From contig JADDOH010023125.1 of assembly GCA_016648135.1 (NCBI GenBank), forward strand, positions 1-64,000: a DNA stretch of 64,000 bases. Reading direction: 5' to 3'. Source of the stretch: Agrypnia vestita. Its lineage: Eukaryota; Arthropoda; Insecta; Trichoptera; Phryganeidae. This document shows positions 54,816 through 64,000 of this stretch, piece by piece. Below the pieces are notes generated by a model. The model was not told the origin of the DNA. It saw nothing but the letters and a program-made list of their open reading frames with translations, and ran no database searches. Positions within the stretch are counted from its first letter, which is position 1; every line of letters starts with the position of its first letter. Position numbers and translations under genes: made by a program.

Positions 54816-55139
54816 TCGGGTGTTTATAAATTAATTTGTAATGATTTTGATTATTTTTATATAGGAAAAACGTGTAGAAATTTTGAAATTAGAGTTAAGG
54901 AACACTTAAGGTGTTTAAATAGTAATAATTATTCCGAATTTGCTAACCATCTTTTGGCTATGGATCATTCTTTTGATATTAATAAGGGTTTACAAATTTT
55001 ACGTACAAATTATACAGAATCACAATTTGATAAATTAGAAATTTTAGAAGTAAGAAAGAGTGTAAATAGTAAATTGAATGTTATAAATAATCAGGTCCTT
55101 TTTGCAAATAGTTATCTTTTAAATTTATTTTCATGTTAA
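54816..55139 (+). pseudogene. Penelope-like GIY-YIG endonuclease domain
   Basis: The frame opens at SGVYKLICNDFDYFYIGKT (GVY and YIG in the GIY-YIG positions), followed by CRNFEIRVKEHLRCLN with the catalytic Arg, the H-x-L-x-x-x-H-like block FANHLLAMDHSF, a hydrophobic LQILRTNYTES, and the Glu in KLEILEVRKSV, and ends in TAA. About 107 codons are open without a stop. The upstream RT part is gone, so it is a 5'-truncated element. Confidence 0.8.
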
Positions 55140-55305
55140 GTAGTCATTTTCCATATATAACTTTTTATTATCATTTTCCATATATAACTTTTTAATATTT
55201 TGATCTATACTTCGATTTCTAAATATTATTTTTGTTATCCTGACGAAGAAGCCATTGTCTTCAAAACATGTTGAATTTTTTCAATAAATAAGTGGTTTTT
55301 ACAAA
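55140..55305 (+). mobile_element. 3' end of the Penelope-like element
   Basis: After a small tandem duplication (CATTTTCCATATATAACTTT twice), CCTGACGAAGAAGCCATTGT...AAAACATGTTGAA and an AATAAATAAG signal follow. This ACGAAG/AAACATG pattern is typical of Penelope-like 3' regions. Confidence 0.55.
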
Positions 55306-55689
55306 GTTAATTTATATAAATTATAATTATGTTACCACAAAATAAATTTACTATATTTGAAGAAGAAACTAATAATTTTTATTTATTTCTAATATAGTTT
55401 TAGAAGTTTACATTTTCTGCCCTTGCCGGGTGTATTTGCTAGGTCTTGATGAAGAGTACGACCTACTGGAAATGATACCAAGCACGATTGAAGTTGTCGT
55501 CAAAAAAAAAAGAAAATTTGCATCAAAATACGTGCAATTATGCCATTATTTTGCATATTAATTATACATAAAAAATAACACGCATCAACCAAGAATAGAA
55601 AATGGACTGCTGCATTGTACGTCTGTTCTATATCTGCATATACAAATATCCATAAATTTCAAATACATGTCTTCAATATTAATTATTTT

Positions 55690-55960
55690 GTTAATAAATT
55701 TTCTATTATTAAAATGCCAACTGGGTTGACGGCAGATGCAAGGAGCAAGTATCCACTTGCCCCCTCCGGCGGTGGTTTGCGGGGAGGTGGAAGGGGGAGT
55801 AACCGGAAGCGAGGCGCTGAACCGGAACCGCTCCGCACTGTTCACACGGCGGCGGACACACGAGGAATTACCATACGGCAGTGGTGCACGGCTGAGAAAC
55901 GATTCTAATTAAACAGAAAACAGCACAAGACAGTGGAAACTAGTGCAGCAGACAGTGCAA
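55690..55960. other. GC-rich patch, open on both strands
   Basis: CCCCCTCCGGCGGTGGTTTG and AACCGGAAGCGAGGCGCTGA are far above background GC. The plus frame (55615-55908) is Gly/Arg-rich, the minus frame Pro/Ser-rich, and neither has a domain. Could be a host 5' exon or a repeat. Confidence 0.3.
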
Positions 55961-56128
55961 CGAATGAAGTGTTTACTTTGCTGTCAAAATTGTCACTACG
56001 CTTTTTAATAAATCTATCACTTCCATGTAAACTATAATAAATAGATAATTAAATAGATAACAATATTTTTATACGTGTCTTCTGAGATCACATTTACTAG
56101 ATTTTGCCCACAGAAGCTTAATTATTAA

Positions 56129-56561
56129 TTAAGATAAATTATAGAAGTCTCACAGAGACGAGGCTATTTATTTGGGAAACGTGTATGGAAGTTTTTGTAG
56201 GGTGGCCTAGGGCTAATATCATTAAAAAAATTGCTTAATATATTTCACATTTAAAATAGAGAGAGATCATGTACACTATATCAAGGGAAGGACTATAGAT
56301 GTCCCAAGCATAGTCCATTCGGATATATGAAAGATACTGATTTAGAACATATTATACAACTTTCAAAAATTTGATTTATGGATGTTCTTGTTCTTATGTT
56401 CTTATATTCATATGTTCCCTCGGTGAAATTGGCGAACGTTGCATTGTGTGAACACACAAGTCAGCTCATACAGGTTACAAGCCCTGGGCTACCCTATAAA
56501 GACTACACGCTTTCCACAGCTTTGTCTCTGTGAAACTCTGTGAATTTTTTTTTTATCTTAA
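56129..56561. mobile_element. MITE (ACAGAGACGAAGCTAT family), full length
   Basis: TTAAGATAAATTATAGAAGT (56129) through GACGAGGCTATTTATTTGGG matches the complement of the right end (ACAGCTTTGTCTCTGTGAAA...ATCTTAA, to 56561). TTAA at both ends suggests a piggyBac-like target. Interior blocks TTATACAACTTTCAAAAATT and CAAGCATAGTCCATT are shared with 46020-46297. Confidence 0.75.
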
Positions 56562-56799
56562 TTAGATCATTTTTATTTGGTCGCCATATAATATTTGTTA
56601 CACAATTTAAATGGAAATATTTTTTTTAAATATATTGTACTCTAAAACGTCCTTTTGAGAATAATATATGCAAAAAATACTGCAAATTAAAAATGTATTC
56701 AATATACGTGAAATACTGAAACAATTAAAATGTTTATTTGTATATTCGGATTAGGAAATCCAATACCGGCCTGGTCTATAGTAGGTACTTAACGATCCC

Positions 56800-57178
56800 A
56801 TGATCGAAAAATATTGTATATTTCGGGAACAACATTTTGGATTAATCGTCAGATGTTTACAGTGGAGGCCCTGGACGAAAAATAGAAGCGTCGGAAGACC
56901 TCCCAAAAGGTGGTCTGACGACATTGTCCAGCAAGCAGGAAGAACCTGGATGCGAAGGGGGAGAAACAAAAATGAGTGGAAGAAAATGGAAAAGGCCTGC
57001 ATCCAGCAGTGGAGGGAAAAAGTCAGATGTTTTGAGGGGATAAGATATGTTTATCCCTGGGAGCCTGAAATTTAGGTAAAAAGAAATATGATTTTTATTG
57101 TTAAGTTTTTGTATCGGCACTTAATAAAGCATTTATGAATCTATTATGTCACTGACTTTTTAAAAAAAAAAAAAAATC
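56800..57178 (+). pseudogene. LINE ORF2 C-terminal tail with 3' UTR and poly(A)
   Basis: The frame 56800-57075 reads GLIVRCLQWRPWTKNRSV then GRPPKRWSDDIVQQAGRTW and RNKNEWKKMEKACIQQW, a C-terminal tail common to insect RTE/jockey-type LINE polyproteins (GRPP-x-RW-x-DDI). It ends in a stop; AATAAAG follows at 57123 and A14 at 57165-57178. This is a different LINE family from the tails at 4.7, 30.5 and 62.6 kb. It is 5' truncated. Confidence 0.7.
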
Positions 57179-58309
57179 ATAATGGCCGCGTTACTGAGAT
57201 GCAACATTCCCCAGTGCACGTTTGTCCGAGACTTATTTTCAAAAAATTTGGATTAAAATAATAGTTTTACATGTTAATGCGTGTTATTAATTAACATAAA
57301 AATAATTCATTACCTCTTTATAAAAAACACGACATTTCTGTGTAAATTTCAGGCTTCCAGGATGATGTAAAGTGTAAACCCCTTAAAAATAAGCCATAAT
57401 AATAAAAATGGTTCATATTAAATGTGTTTTGTCATTCTTATTGTCAAGCATTGCAATTAATGTTATATTTTTTTACAATATTTAGTTATTACATGAATGT
57501 AAATATCCAAAACAAAATAATTGTTTTTAAAAATGTAAAATTCCCCACTGGATTCCAGGATTATCAAAATCGAATACCGAAATTACAGGCTTTCAATTTT
57601 TAACTTGAAATTGGATTTACTTAGTAGAATACGAATACTTTACGTAGGAGGGATAAAAAATTCTATCTAAAACATTTTATTATTCGTAATTTGAGGTAAA
57701 TTTTAGAGTAGGTACGAAAAAAGTATAATAAATAATAAGTAGGTATGTCATCCTAGTAACCACTAACTTTTAATATGTCTATATTTTCATTTGAGTTCTA
57801 ACATACATACATCTCAAAGTGGTTAGTGGTCAAATTGTTTTTTACATTGTAGTTCTATCAAACATTAAGCATATTCACAGAAATTACTTAAATTACCCTT
57901 TAAATTTAAGATTATGACGAATCATAATTTGTAAGAAGGAATACATTATAATATACATCTTTATTTTTTTTAGGGCACAAGTTATCATCATCATTATTGC
58001 ACTACATACTGGGGAGGGCCGTGGTCGCCTCAAGGAAATTCCAAATTTACCAGTCGTCGACGTAAAAAGCACGTGAATCTTTCTAAATTCCATCTAGCCA
58101 ACACCTTGTAGATAACAAGAAATGATTCGAAAATTTAACAATACAAGAATGAATGAAAAAAGTTGATTAAATTTTTTTCGGAGTGACAGAAATCGCGGTG
58201 ATTTGTAATGAAAACAACGAAAGCAACAAATTCTGATTTTTTAAATAAATTATTAATCGACTGAATTAAAAAAAGATATGTTATTAAAATAATATATCAA
58301 ACATAATAA
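57179..58309. other. AT-rich stretch, no gene seen
   Basis: At 57980-58090 ATCATCATCATTATTGCACT with GGGAGGGCCGTGGTCGCCTC may be a dispersed repeat head like that at 1229. Nothing else is supported. Confidence 0.4.
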
Positions 58310-58536
58310 TTTCGTTTTCTGTCCGTTCGTCCGTCTATCTGTCCCCGTAACACGGCTGAAAAACGGCAAGAGACAGGGCTTCAACCCCGGACCACCAAAC
58401 CCGAACCGGCCGATTAACGCATGTGGCTAGGGCCGCTTCTCCGTAGACTGCCAAAAAGATGCTTTAAATATATACTAGGGCTTAGCACAGACTGGAACCA
58501 ATGTTCCGTCATTTTTGACTGGTCAGGTACAGCTAG
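58310..58536 (+). mobile_element. TGTCCGTC repeat family, copy 2
   Basis: TAATTTCGTTTTCTGTCCGT at the left and GTTCCGTCATTTTTGACTGG...GTACAGCTAG before T at the right match copies 1 and 3. On the minus strand GGTCCGGGGTTGAAGCCC is a near B-box preceded by a tRNA-like stretch (CCTAGCCACATGCGTTAATC). This is the shortest and clearest copy. Confidence 0.65.
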
Positions 58537-59089
58537 TCATTAAATAATTTTAAAAAATTACTTTGTATTTAACCATACGAGTTTCATATTAAAAACTAAA
58601 CTGGTTCTAGTAAAAACCCTTTTCCTCGTCGGGGTAGTAAAAACTTAACCTGAACATAAAGTTTTATTATTTTGTTTCCAATGTAAATTAAATTCTTACA
58701 TTACATTGACTTTAGACTGAATATTCCGATTGCAAATATTGATTACATTTTTTGTTATCTGTCACTAATTTGCAAACCTTATCAAATAAACGAAAATTTC
58801 CGTCTTAATTTTACTCTTCAAAATACTAAATGACGTGACTGAGCGCTGCAATTTTAAACACGATTAATGTCCATGCACTTACTAGGAACCCGAGGGTGCT
58901 TACCCCATTTGATTATTATCAATTATATTACCAACTGGAATATAATTCGCCAGTCTGCACAATTCAGAGACTGTAATATACCTACACAGTAGTGTACAAA
59001 TTTTTTAATCGGTCTTCGATCGGATAAATCTTTCTTTATTTAATTAATGCTTTGGCGCATAATTCCTTAGGAATATAATTTGGGATATG
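58537..59089. other. AT-rich stretch, no gene seen
   Basis: No coding or repeat signal is recognised. Confidence 0.45.
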
Positions 59090-59275
59090 TTTGATGGTTA
59101 AAATATGATGTTATGGTATGGGAATGACACTGGCTTCTCACACCGAGGGTTCCGGGTTCGATTCCCGGTGAGGTCACAATTAATCTATGCGATTTGCTCA
59201 AGCCTGGGTGTTTTGTGATGTCTTTCGCTTCTATAATTGGGCCTCTTGGCCTGTTGAAGCGTAAAGAAGGAAAAC
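59090..59275 (+). mobile_element. tRNA-derived SINE, family 2
   Basis: GGCTTCTCACACCGAGGGTT then GGGTTCGATTCCCGG (perfect B-box) and TGAGGTCAC, followed by TTTGCTCAAGCCTGGGTGTT and TTTTGTGATGTCTTTCGCTT, shared with 44575-44752 and 63205-63345. Not a functional tRNA: no complete acceptor or D stem. Confidence 0.65.
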
Positions 59276-59949
59276 AATTTTACACGATTCTATATTATTC
59301 AATTTTACATATAACATTATTTACATGTGAACAAGATAATACCAAATTTTCATCAAAAGTATAATTATTTTCAAATAAATGATTCGGAAATTCTAAGAAA
59401 CGGCCAAATTTCTTAAATGTACGGCAATATTTAAAACTCACGTTATTGACTCCAAAGGAAATTATTATTTTTTTATTTAAATGCATAACTACAATTTTTT
59501 TCATTATTTATTAAAAATATATACATGTATAAAAATATGTATGTACGCCTCTGAAAACTCGACCTACGGTATTCCAGACACAATTCTATAGTCGGTACAA
59601 GTATATCAAGAACAAGGCAAGTTGCCACGTTAGCGTTATTTGAAATTACAGAAGTTCATAGTCAAAAAATATAAGAAGTATTCAAGAAGCGATTATGTGT
59701 ATATATATTCGTATGTGTATGAATGTGCAAGATAATATAAGTGATCAGGTAAACATTGTAAGCGCATCAACGATATAGCAATCATTTACTTCGATACTAA
59801 GGGGAACATATAATTCAGCAGTGTGTAGCATACACAAATTTTAATTAATTAAAATTATCATGTTGCACAGCAATATAACTTTCATGTCGATCAATGCATT
59901 CGATACAAGATATATATTTCTTGATCTACTTCTTTTTCTTCTTGCGCAG

Positions 59950-59999
59950 TCTTCTACGAAAGGTTGGCGACCATGTTACATAATGATGATTTATTCCAG
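59950..59999 (+). CDS. Candidate internal exon with consensus splice sites
   Basis: A long pyrimidine tract with GCGCAG (ending 59949) and CAG|GTAAGA (donor at 60000) bound a 50-nt block. In the second position it reads FYERLATMLHNDDLFQ without a stop and ends in phase 0. Both splice sites are close to consensus, which is rare in this AT-rich background. The next block that fits in phase is 60508-60591. The protein family is not recognised. Confidence 0.5.
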
Positions 60000-60507
60000 G
60001 TAAGACGCATAAGATTACCGGTAATTCTTACATTGAACCTCTTTCTGAGGTTATGTAGCCGAGAAAAATTCTATCTGCCTACACCTGTAGCCTTCCATTT
60101 TTTCCTGTATTATAAGTATGATCATATCTTTCTGGGCATTTATAAATATAAGAATAATAGACAACCATCCGAATATGCACCTAAAGTATTTAAATATGCT
60201 TGTAATTCAAATGTAACGCAAATTAAGAATCCGATACCTGTTATCTTGATTAATTAGGATTTTCATATTTAATTGGTTTTGATGTATAAAATCGGCTATT
60301 ATTTTCGGATCAACCTAATATGTATAATTTTAATAGCTGTTAAATTCTTTTCGTCTGATGATATTGTAGCTAAATAACATGACGTTCCAATGTTGTGCAG
60401 TGTAATTCAGTTAAATAATCATAAATATGTTATTACCGACGATGTTAATTGGCCACGTTTTAAGGCGGTGGAGGTTCTATTGTTTTATTACCCTCGTACA
60501 AGAGCAG

Positions 60508-60591
60508 CGAACCCGCGAGCATCTCCACATTAATAGCCGCACAGACTATGAATATTTCATGCCGCTGTATGTGAAAAATATTATCTTAAAG
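60508..60591 (+). CDS. Candidate internal exon, same gene as 59950
   Basis: A pyrimidine-rich tract (TTCTATTGTTTTATTACCCT) leads to AG at 60506-60507 (or 60503-60504, one codon earlier) and a phase-0 block of 28 codons, RTREHLHINSRTDYEYFMP then LYVKNIILK, ending at AAG|GTAAAC in phase 0. It joins in frame with the exon at 59950-59999. Upstream sequence in another frame (KYVITDDVNWPRFKAVEV near 60425-60475) is also open and protein-like, so the true acceptor may differ. Function unknown. Confidence 0.45.
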
Positions 60592-60949
60592 GTAAACAAT
60601 TCCGCTTTAATTAGTTAAGCAACGTATTCTAATAACGCCATTAAATAATGGAGTTCGTCACGCGAGGAAAACCAACATCGCGGAAAGTTTCTTGCTGCAG
60701 GAATACATGTTCCATGGCTCTGAAGGAATTACTCAGAGATGAAAGATGAAAGCATGAATGTAATAATAATCGTAAATTACGCATATAAATAAAAATGTGT
60801 TAATGGTTTTTTAATGTAAATTTTCTTACTATATATTATAAAACTGCTTCATTTAACGCACTTTTATCTTGTTTATGATTTATTTTTATTTTGGTTTATC
60901 ATTATTTTACGATTTAAAATGCAAAACTGGGTGGATACGTGAACTTTTT

Positions 60950-61180
60950 TTTATTTTGTAAAGAGAAAATCGGGCAACTCTTGTACCCACAACGATCTTT
61001 TAAGATTTTAATCCCAGATAATTGGTAAAGTAATCGACAAGCAAAGCAAAGTGACGATTCATAGATCGCTTCGCGTTGAATATCTGCAGCGTCTCTGTGG
61101 GAACGGTTTGTTACGCGTACTTGCTCTCTAATCTCTCCAAGGAATTTATCCGCGGGCAATAGGATGTGATTGAATGGGTA
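60950..61180 (-). CDS. Minus-strand candidate exon
   Basis: The minus strand is open from about 61195 to 60914. The central part reads PADKFLGEIREQVRVTNRS, HRDAADIQREAIYESSLCFA, CRLLYQLSGIKILKDRCGY, mixed in composition and unlike AT-rich background. A possible donor is GG|GTACAAG near 60992. No clear acceptor is seen and no domain is recognised. It may be a host exon or a transposon remnant. Confidence 0.3.
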
Positions 61181-61959
61181 AGACTTACAGAGATATCAAA
61201 ATTAGATTTTTTTTCGGGATTCGAACTCTGTATTATTTGAATCTAATATCTACTAAAATATGTACTTTATTTTTAAATAAATACCATATCCAAAATGTGC
61301 AATTTATATAAAATGGATATATAGACAGGGAGCTGGGTGAACTTGAGTATGCAAAATATGAGGATCCCATTCTGACAATTGATTCAAGTTCAGAAAAGCC
61401 TATAGATTAACAATCTGAATGTTGACAGAAACCCAGGTGGTCCAATTTTTTTTTGTACCCCCTCCCTCTGCGCAGCAAGTAAATCGATTGAGAACACGCT
61501 ATTGAGCTATTTTAATGATTATAGTGGTGTCATTAGTTGGTGTTTCTTTAACAATTAAAGGTAATAAAAGGTTTTCAAATAAAATTAAAATAGAAATTAT
61601 TGATTAAAAATCATAAATTGTTGTTAAAAAAATTATTTAATGAGAAAAAACTAATTTAATGATATAGTCCAGGCGCCAGAGGTACTTGAGTACGCCAAGT
61701 AATAAAAAACTGGATGTTGTTAGTAGCTTTATCGATTCCTTTCCCTTTTTCTCTAATTAAATAGCCCGCCCCTCAAGCCTCAGAGTGCATAGCGTACCCA
61801 GCCGTTTAATGTTTTGCGCAACGGTAGAATAAAAATCATTGTAAGTAACGTATATTTTTTTGTGTTTGTAAAATAGCATTTGAGTTTTTTCGTATTTGAG
61901 TGATAAATTAACAACTTTTTTATTAAAATACGTGAACAATATCGCTACAAGTGACAAAT

Positions 61960-62552
61960 GTGAAAAGAAAAAGATCGAACGAGTTATCGTGTTTATTTTG
62001 TGATAAAACAGGTGACTTGGTTAAGGAACCGAAACCACAATCATTTAGAGTATTCAAAAGCAGCAGATCGAAGAAAAGATGACATTAGTAAAAAGTTACA
62101 AAATAATCCAGAGTTCGTAGCACTAGAATATTCATGGCGTCGATGTTGTATGGCGAGTTATGTAAGTGAAGAAAAATAAGACAACGAGAAATAGCATTGC
62201 ATAAACAGCCAGATATGTCTACTTCCTTTGCAGAATAAGGTTATGCAGGTATAGCAGGTAGTAGCAAAAATATTCGCCAATCATTAAGAAATAAAACGAC
62301 AGTAAGGTACATTTAATGCGGTGAGCCCCGACTTTGCACTAGAGCAGTACTGGAGGCTTGACTGGTATAACCAAAAATGAAGACGCGATGCACAGATGGG
62401 TGCTACTTTATCCGTTTAAAAACAGCATTCATGAGGCTCTTCGTTCACATCTGGATTTACAATCGGACTCTACAAGTGGCATCAATCACCATCATGAATG
62501 GACGCAATCCAGGATAAATAAAGATGAACAGGATATTGAAAATATCATATAG
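61960..62552 (+). pseudogene. Broken repeat-borne ORF (Cys-containing module)
   Basis: Two plus-strand segments look like pieces of a multicopy protein found in insect genomes. The first (61962-62180) reads SCLFCDKTGDLVKEP and, after a shift, LQNNPEFVALEYSWRRCCMA; CxxC and a later Cys pair suggest a metal-binding module. The second (62358-62552) reads GLTGITKNEDAMHRWVLLY and SRINKDEQDIENII before a stop. I recall the SRINKDE type of motif from repeat-associated insect ORFs but cannot name the family. Frameshifts lie between the pieces. Confidence 0.35.
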
Positions 62553-62555
62553 TGT

Positions 62556-62825
62556 TTTAATAGTATGGTAAAGAAAATATATGAGGCGAATGTTGAAGGT
62601 AGCAGGAACAGAGGGCGTTCGCGAAAGACCTGTCATAGTCAGACAAACCAAGCATTGGAGGATGGTCGAGTTAAAAACTCAATAATCGAAGAGCGAGCAT
62701 GAGGCGACGTATGAATGTGGTCGAAACAAAATTGGTAAGGCAGGATAGAAAAGTGTGGCGTTCTATCCTCCCTGCCTACACCTGCGGGGAAATGGCGCAA
62801 TGGTTCGTTAGTTGATTATTGAATT
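62556..62825 (+). pseudogene. LINE ORF2 C-terminal tail, same family as 30454
   Basis: MVKKIYEANVEGSRNRGR, then MRRRMNVVETKLVRQD and VWRSILPAYTCGEMAQWF can be read with two frame changes, ending near GGTTCGTTAGTTGATT. Homologous to the minus-strand copy at 30454-30776. 5' truncated. Confidence 0.65.
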
Positions 62826-62907
62826 CGGTTTTCATATTACATCGTAGCAAAATATTTTTATTTTATTTAAGATTTGCTTTTCTAGACGTATAGATCAAAT
62901 ACAAAAC

Positions 62908-63100
62908 CTTGGTATACCTCTTTCCATTTAAGAAAGACAATCGAATTAGTATGTGTAAGCCATGTGTACGAGGCACATTATTTCGTGATGTTGGTGTTCA
63001 TACCCGTAAACACCAACACAACGAAACGATGTGCGTCGTACGCACGGCTTACAAACACTATTTCGACTGTCTTTCTTAAATGGAAAGAGGTCTACCAATA
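62908..63100. mobile_element. 190-bp near-perfect palindrome
   Basis: TTGGTATACCTCTTTCCATT...AAGAAAGACAATCGAA...TGTAAGCCATGTGTACGA is followed by its inverted copy. The 21-bp core CCTCTTTCCATTTAAGAAAGA is perfect in both arms (62917 and 63071). The centre is near 63003 (CATACCCGTAAACACC). It is a hairpin MITE or a hairpin-forming transcript gene. Confidence 0.8.
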
Positions 63101-63204
63101 CAAATTTTCAGCTCTCTATTTGTCAAATACATGTTCTTATTAAGATAATTTCAATAGCAGTGTAGGTTGAATTAACGAAAAAAATGTAATTTTTTCCAGC
63201 TAGG

Positions 63205-63345
63205 GCTAGCGATTGAGAATGGCGCTGGGTTCCGGGTTCGATTCCTGATGAGGTAATTTATGTGATTTTTTCAAGCCTGGGTATTTTTTATACATTATAT
63301 TTCGTTACTGTGTTCGTTTTAGCGCCTATTTTAGCGTCAAAAATT
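63205..63345 (+). mobile_element. tRNA-derived SINE, family 2, short copy
   Basis: GGCGCTGGGTTCCGGGTTCG followed by ATTCCTGATGAGGTAAT contains the B-box; TTTTTTCAAGCCTGGGTATT is the shared body. The head is degenerate. Confidence 0.6.
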
Positions 63346-63828
63346 AAAAAATAAAATCAAAAAAAGAGTGATTGGGTCTACTCCTGTCCATCATTTTGAA
63401 TAAAAATTATAAATTTAAACTACCACGTAAATACCCCATCAAATTAGACAGAGAGAACACAACAAAAAGGAGCGATGAGAATCTTTTTTTGGATAAATAG
63501 ATACTCTAAACTTAAAAAGATGTTAAAAGATTCAAATTGGCTCACCGTCAAGCTAAATACATTGATTTTATATATAAAATTTTAAATTATAGAATGCCAA
63601 AATATTATTTATGGATATGATATAAGAAAGATAAAATAAGAATTTCAAAAAATAATAAACGAAATAAAGAAAACAGTTAAAATTACAAAGGAATCCAATA
63701 ATCTAACAGAGATTGTAAAAATATAGAGAATATATCGTTTTTAAAAAGGTCGTCACATCACAGAATAAAAATAGAGTTATTATATAAAATATATGCGTAG
63801 GTATGTAAAACATGTTTAATATTATTAA

Positions 63829-64000
63829 CTAGCTGTAACCCGTCAAAAATGACAGTACTTTTACTTGTCGGTTCCTAAGGAATAAGTATTAATTTATGCA
63901 TAAAAAAAAAAAAAATAAAGGAAAAGAAAAAGAAAAAGAAAAATTACCAAGTTACGACGAACTGACAGACGGACGGACAGACGGAGAGGCAACTAAATTA
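63829..64000 (-). mobile_element. TGTCCGTC repeat family, copy 3, cut by window end
   Basis: Inverted relative to copies 1 and 2: CTAGCTGTAACCCGTCAAAA (63829) is its 3' end and GACAGACGGACGGACAGACG (63964) the TGTCCGTC region. A poly(A)/(GAAAAA)n tract sits inside at 63902-63944. The left end lies beyond the window. Confidence 0.65.

Noticed and set aside
59128..59180. Possible tRNA gene with a perfect GGTTCGATTCC box
   Set aside because: No complete acceptor, D or anticodon arm can be drawn, and the same module recurs at 44.6 and 63.2 kb with a shared non-tRNA body, so it is a SINE.

Overview
This window looks like AT-rich nuclear DNA from an insect. The evidence is the set of resident repeats: a cecropia-type mariner, Penelope-like elements with GIY-YIG domains, hAT, pogo and Transib-like elements, Helitrons, CR1 and RTE-type LINE tails, and tRNA-derived SINEs. 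TACCTACC-type runs are frequent, as in many lepidopteran and hemipteran genomes, but I cannot place the order from sequence alone. There are no bacterial-style operons, no rRNA and no convincing tRNA gene. Nearly all long open frames are either transposon remnants or chance.

Layout. 0-6 kb: a foldback element, hairpins, a LINE tail and a 580-bp palindromic MITE. 6.6-11.9 kb: a less AT-rich block of nested tandem repeats with a candidate LTR at its right end. 12.4-13.4 kb: a Helitron packed with heat-shock-element (HSE) motifs. 14.7-16 kb: a CR1 LINE followed by a TGTCCGTC-rich repeat. 16.4-18.3 kb: a hAT element with an exact 8-bp target duplication, whose left edge and flank were then amplified as a 161-bp tandem array. 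20.6-21.1 kb: a heat-shock-like promoter or solo LTR. 23.4-24.9 kb: a degenerate pogo element. 31.1-32.7 kb: a second Helitron with a Transib-like element inside it; the empty site can be read from a third Helitron copy at 52.8 kb. 36.0-36.6 kb: an 81-bp minisatellite. 37.9-41.9 kb: a composite with iterated GCCCGAC-type arms holding a Penelope-like element and a second hAT. 42.2-43.1 kb: an internally deleted mariner-like element. 53.3-54.6 kb: a 1,287-bp mariner that is nearly intact apart from two frameshifts. 54.8-55.3 kb: a second Penelope-like remnant. 56-64 kb: MITEs, LINE tails, SINEs and a 190-bp palindrome.

Host genes. Candidate exons lie on the plus strand between 25.8 and 45.1 kb: a TATA-driven signal-peptide exon (25883-25948) and five downstream blocks with phase-0 acceptors (27184, 37103, 44018, 44385, 44930). 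The last two join in frame and are followed by AATAAA. They could be one secreted-protein locus with long, transposon-filled introns, or several genes; transcripts are needed to tell. A second candidate gene has two well-spliced exons at 59950-59999 and 60508-60591.

The main themes are a Helitron family that carries ready-made HSF-binding arrays, and insertion histories that can be read exactly from nested elements.
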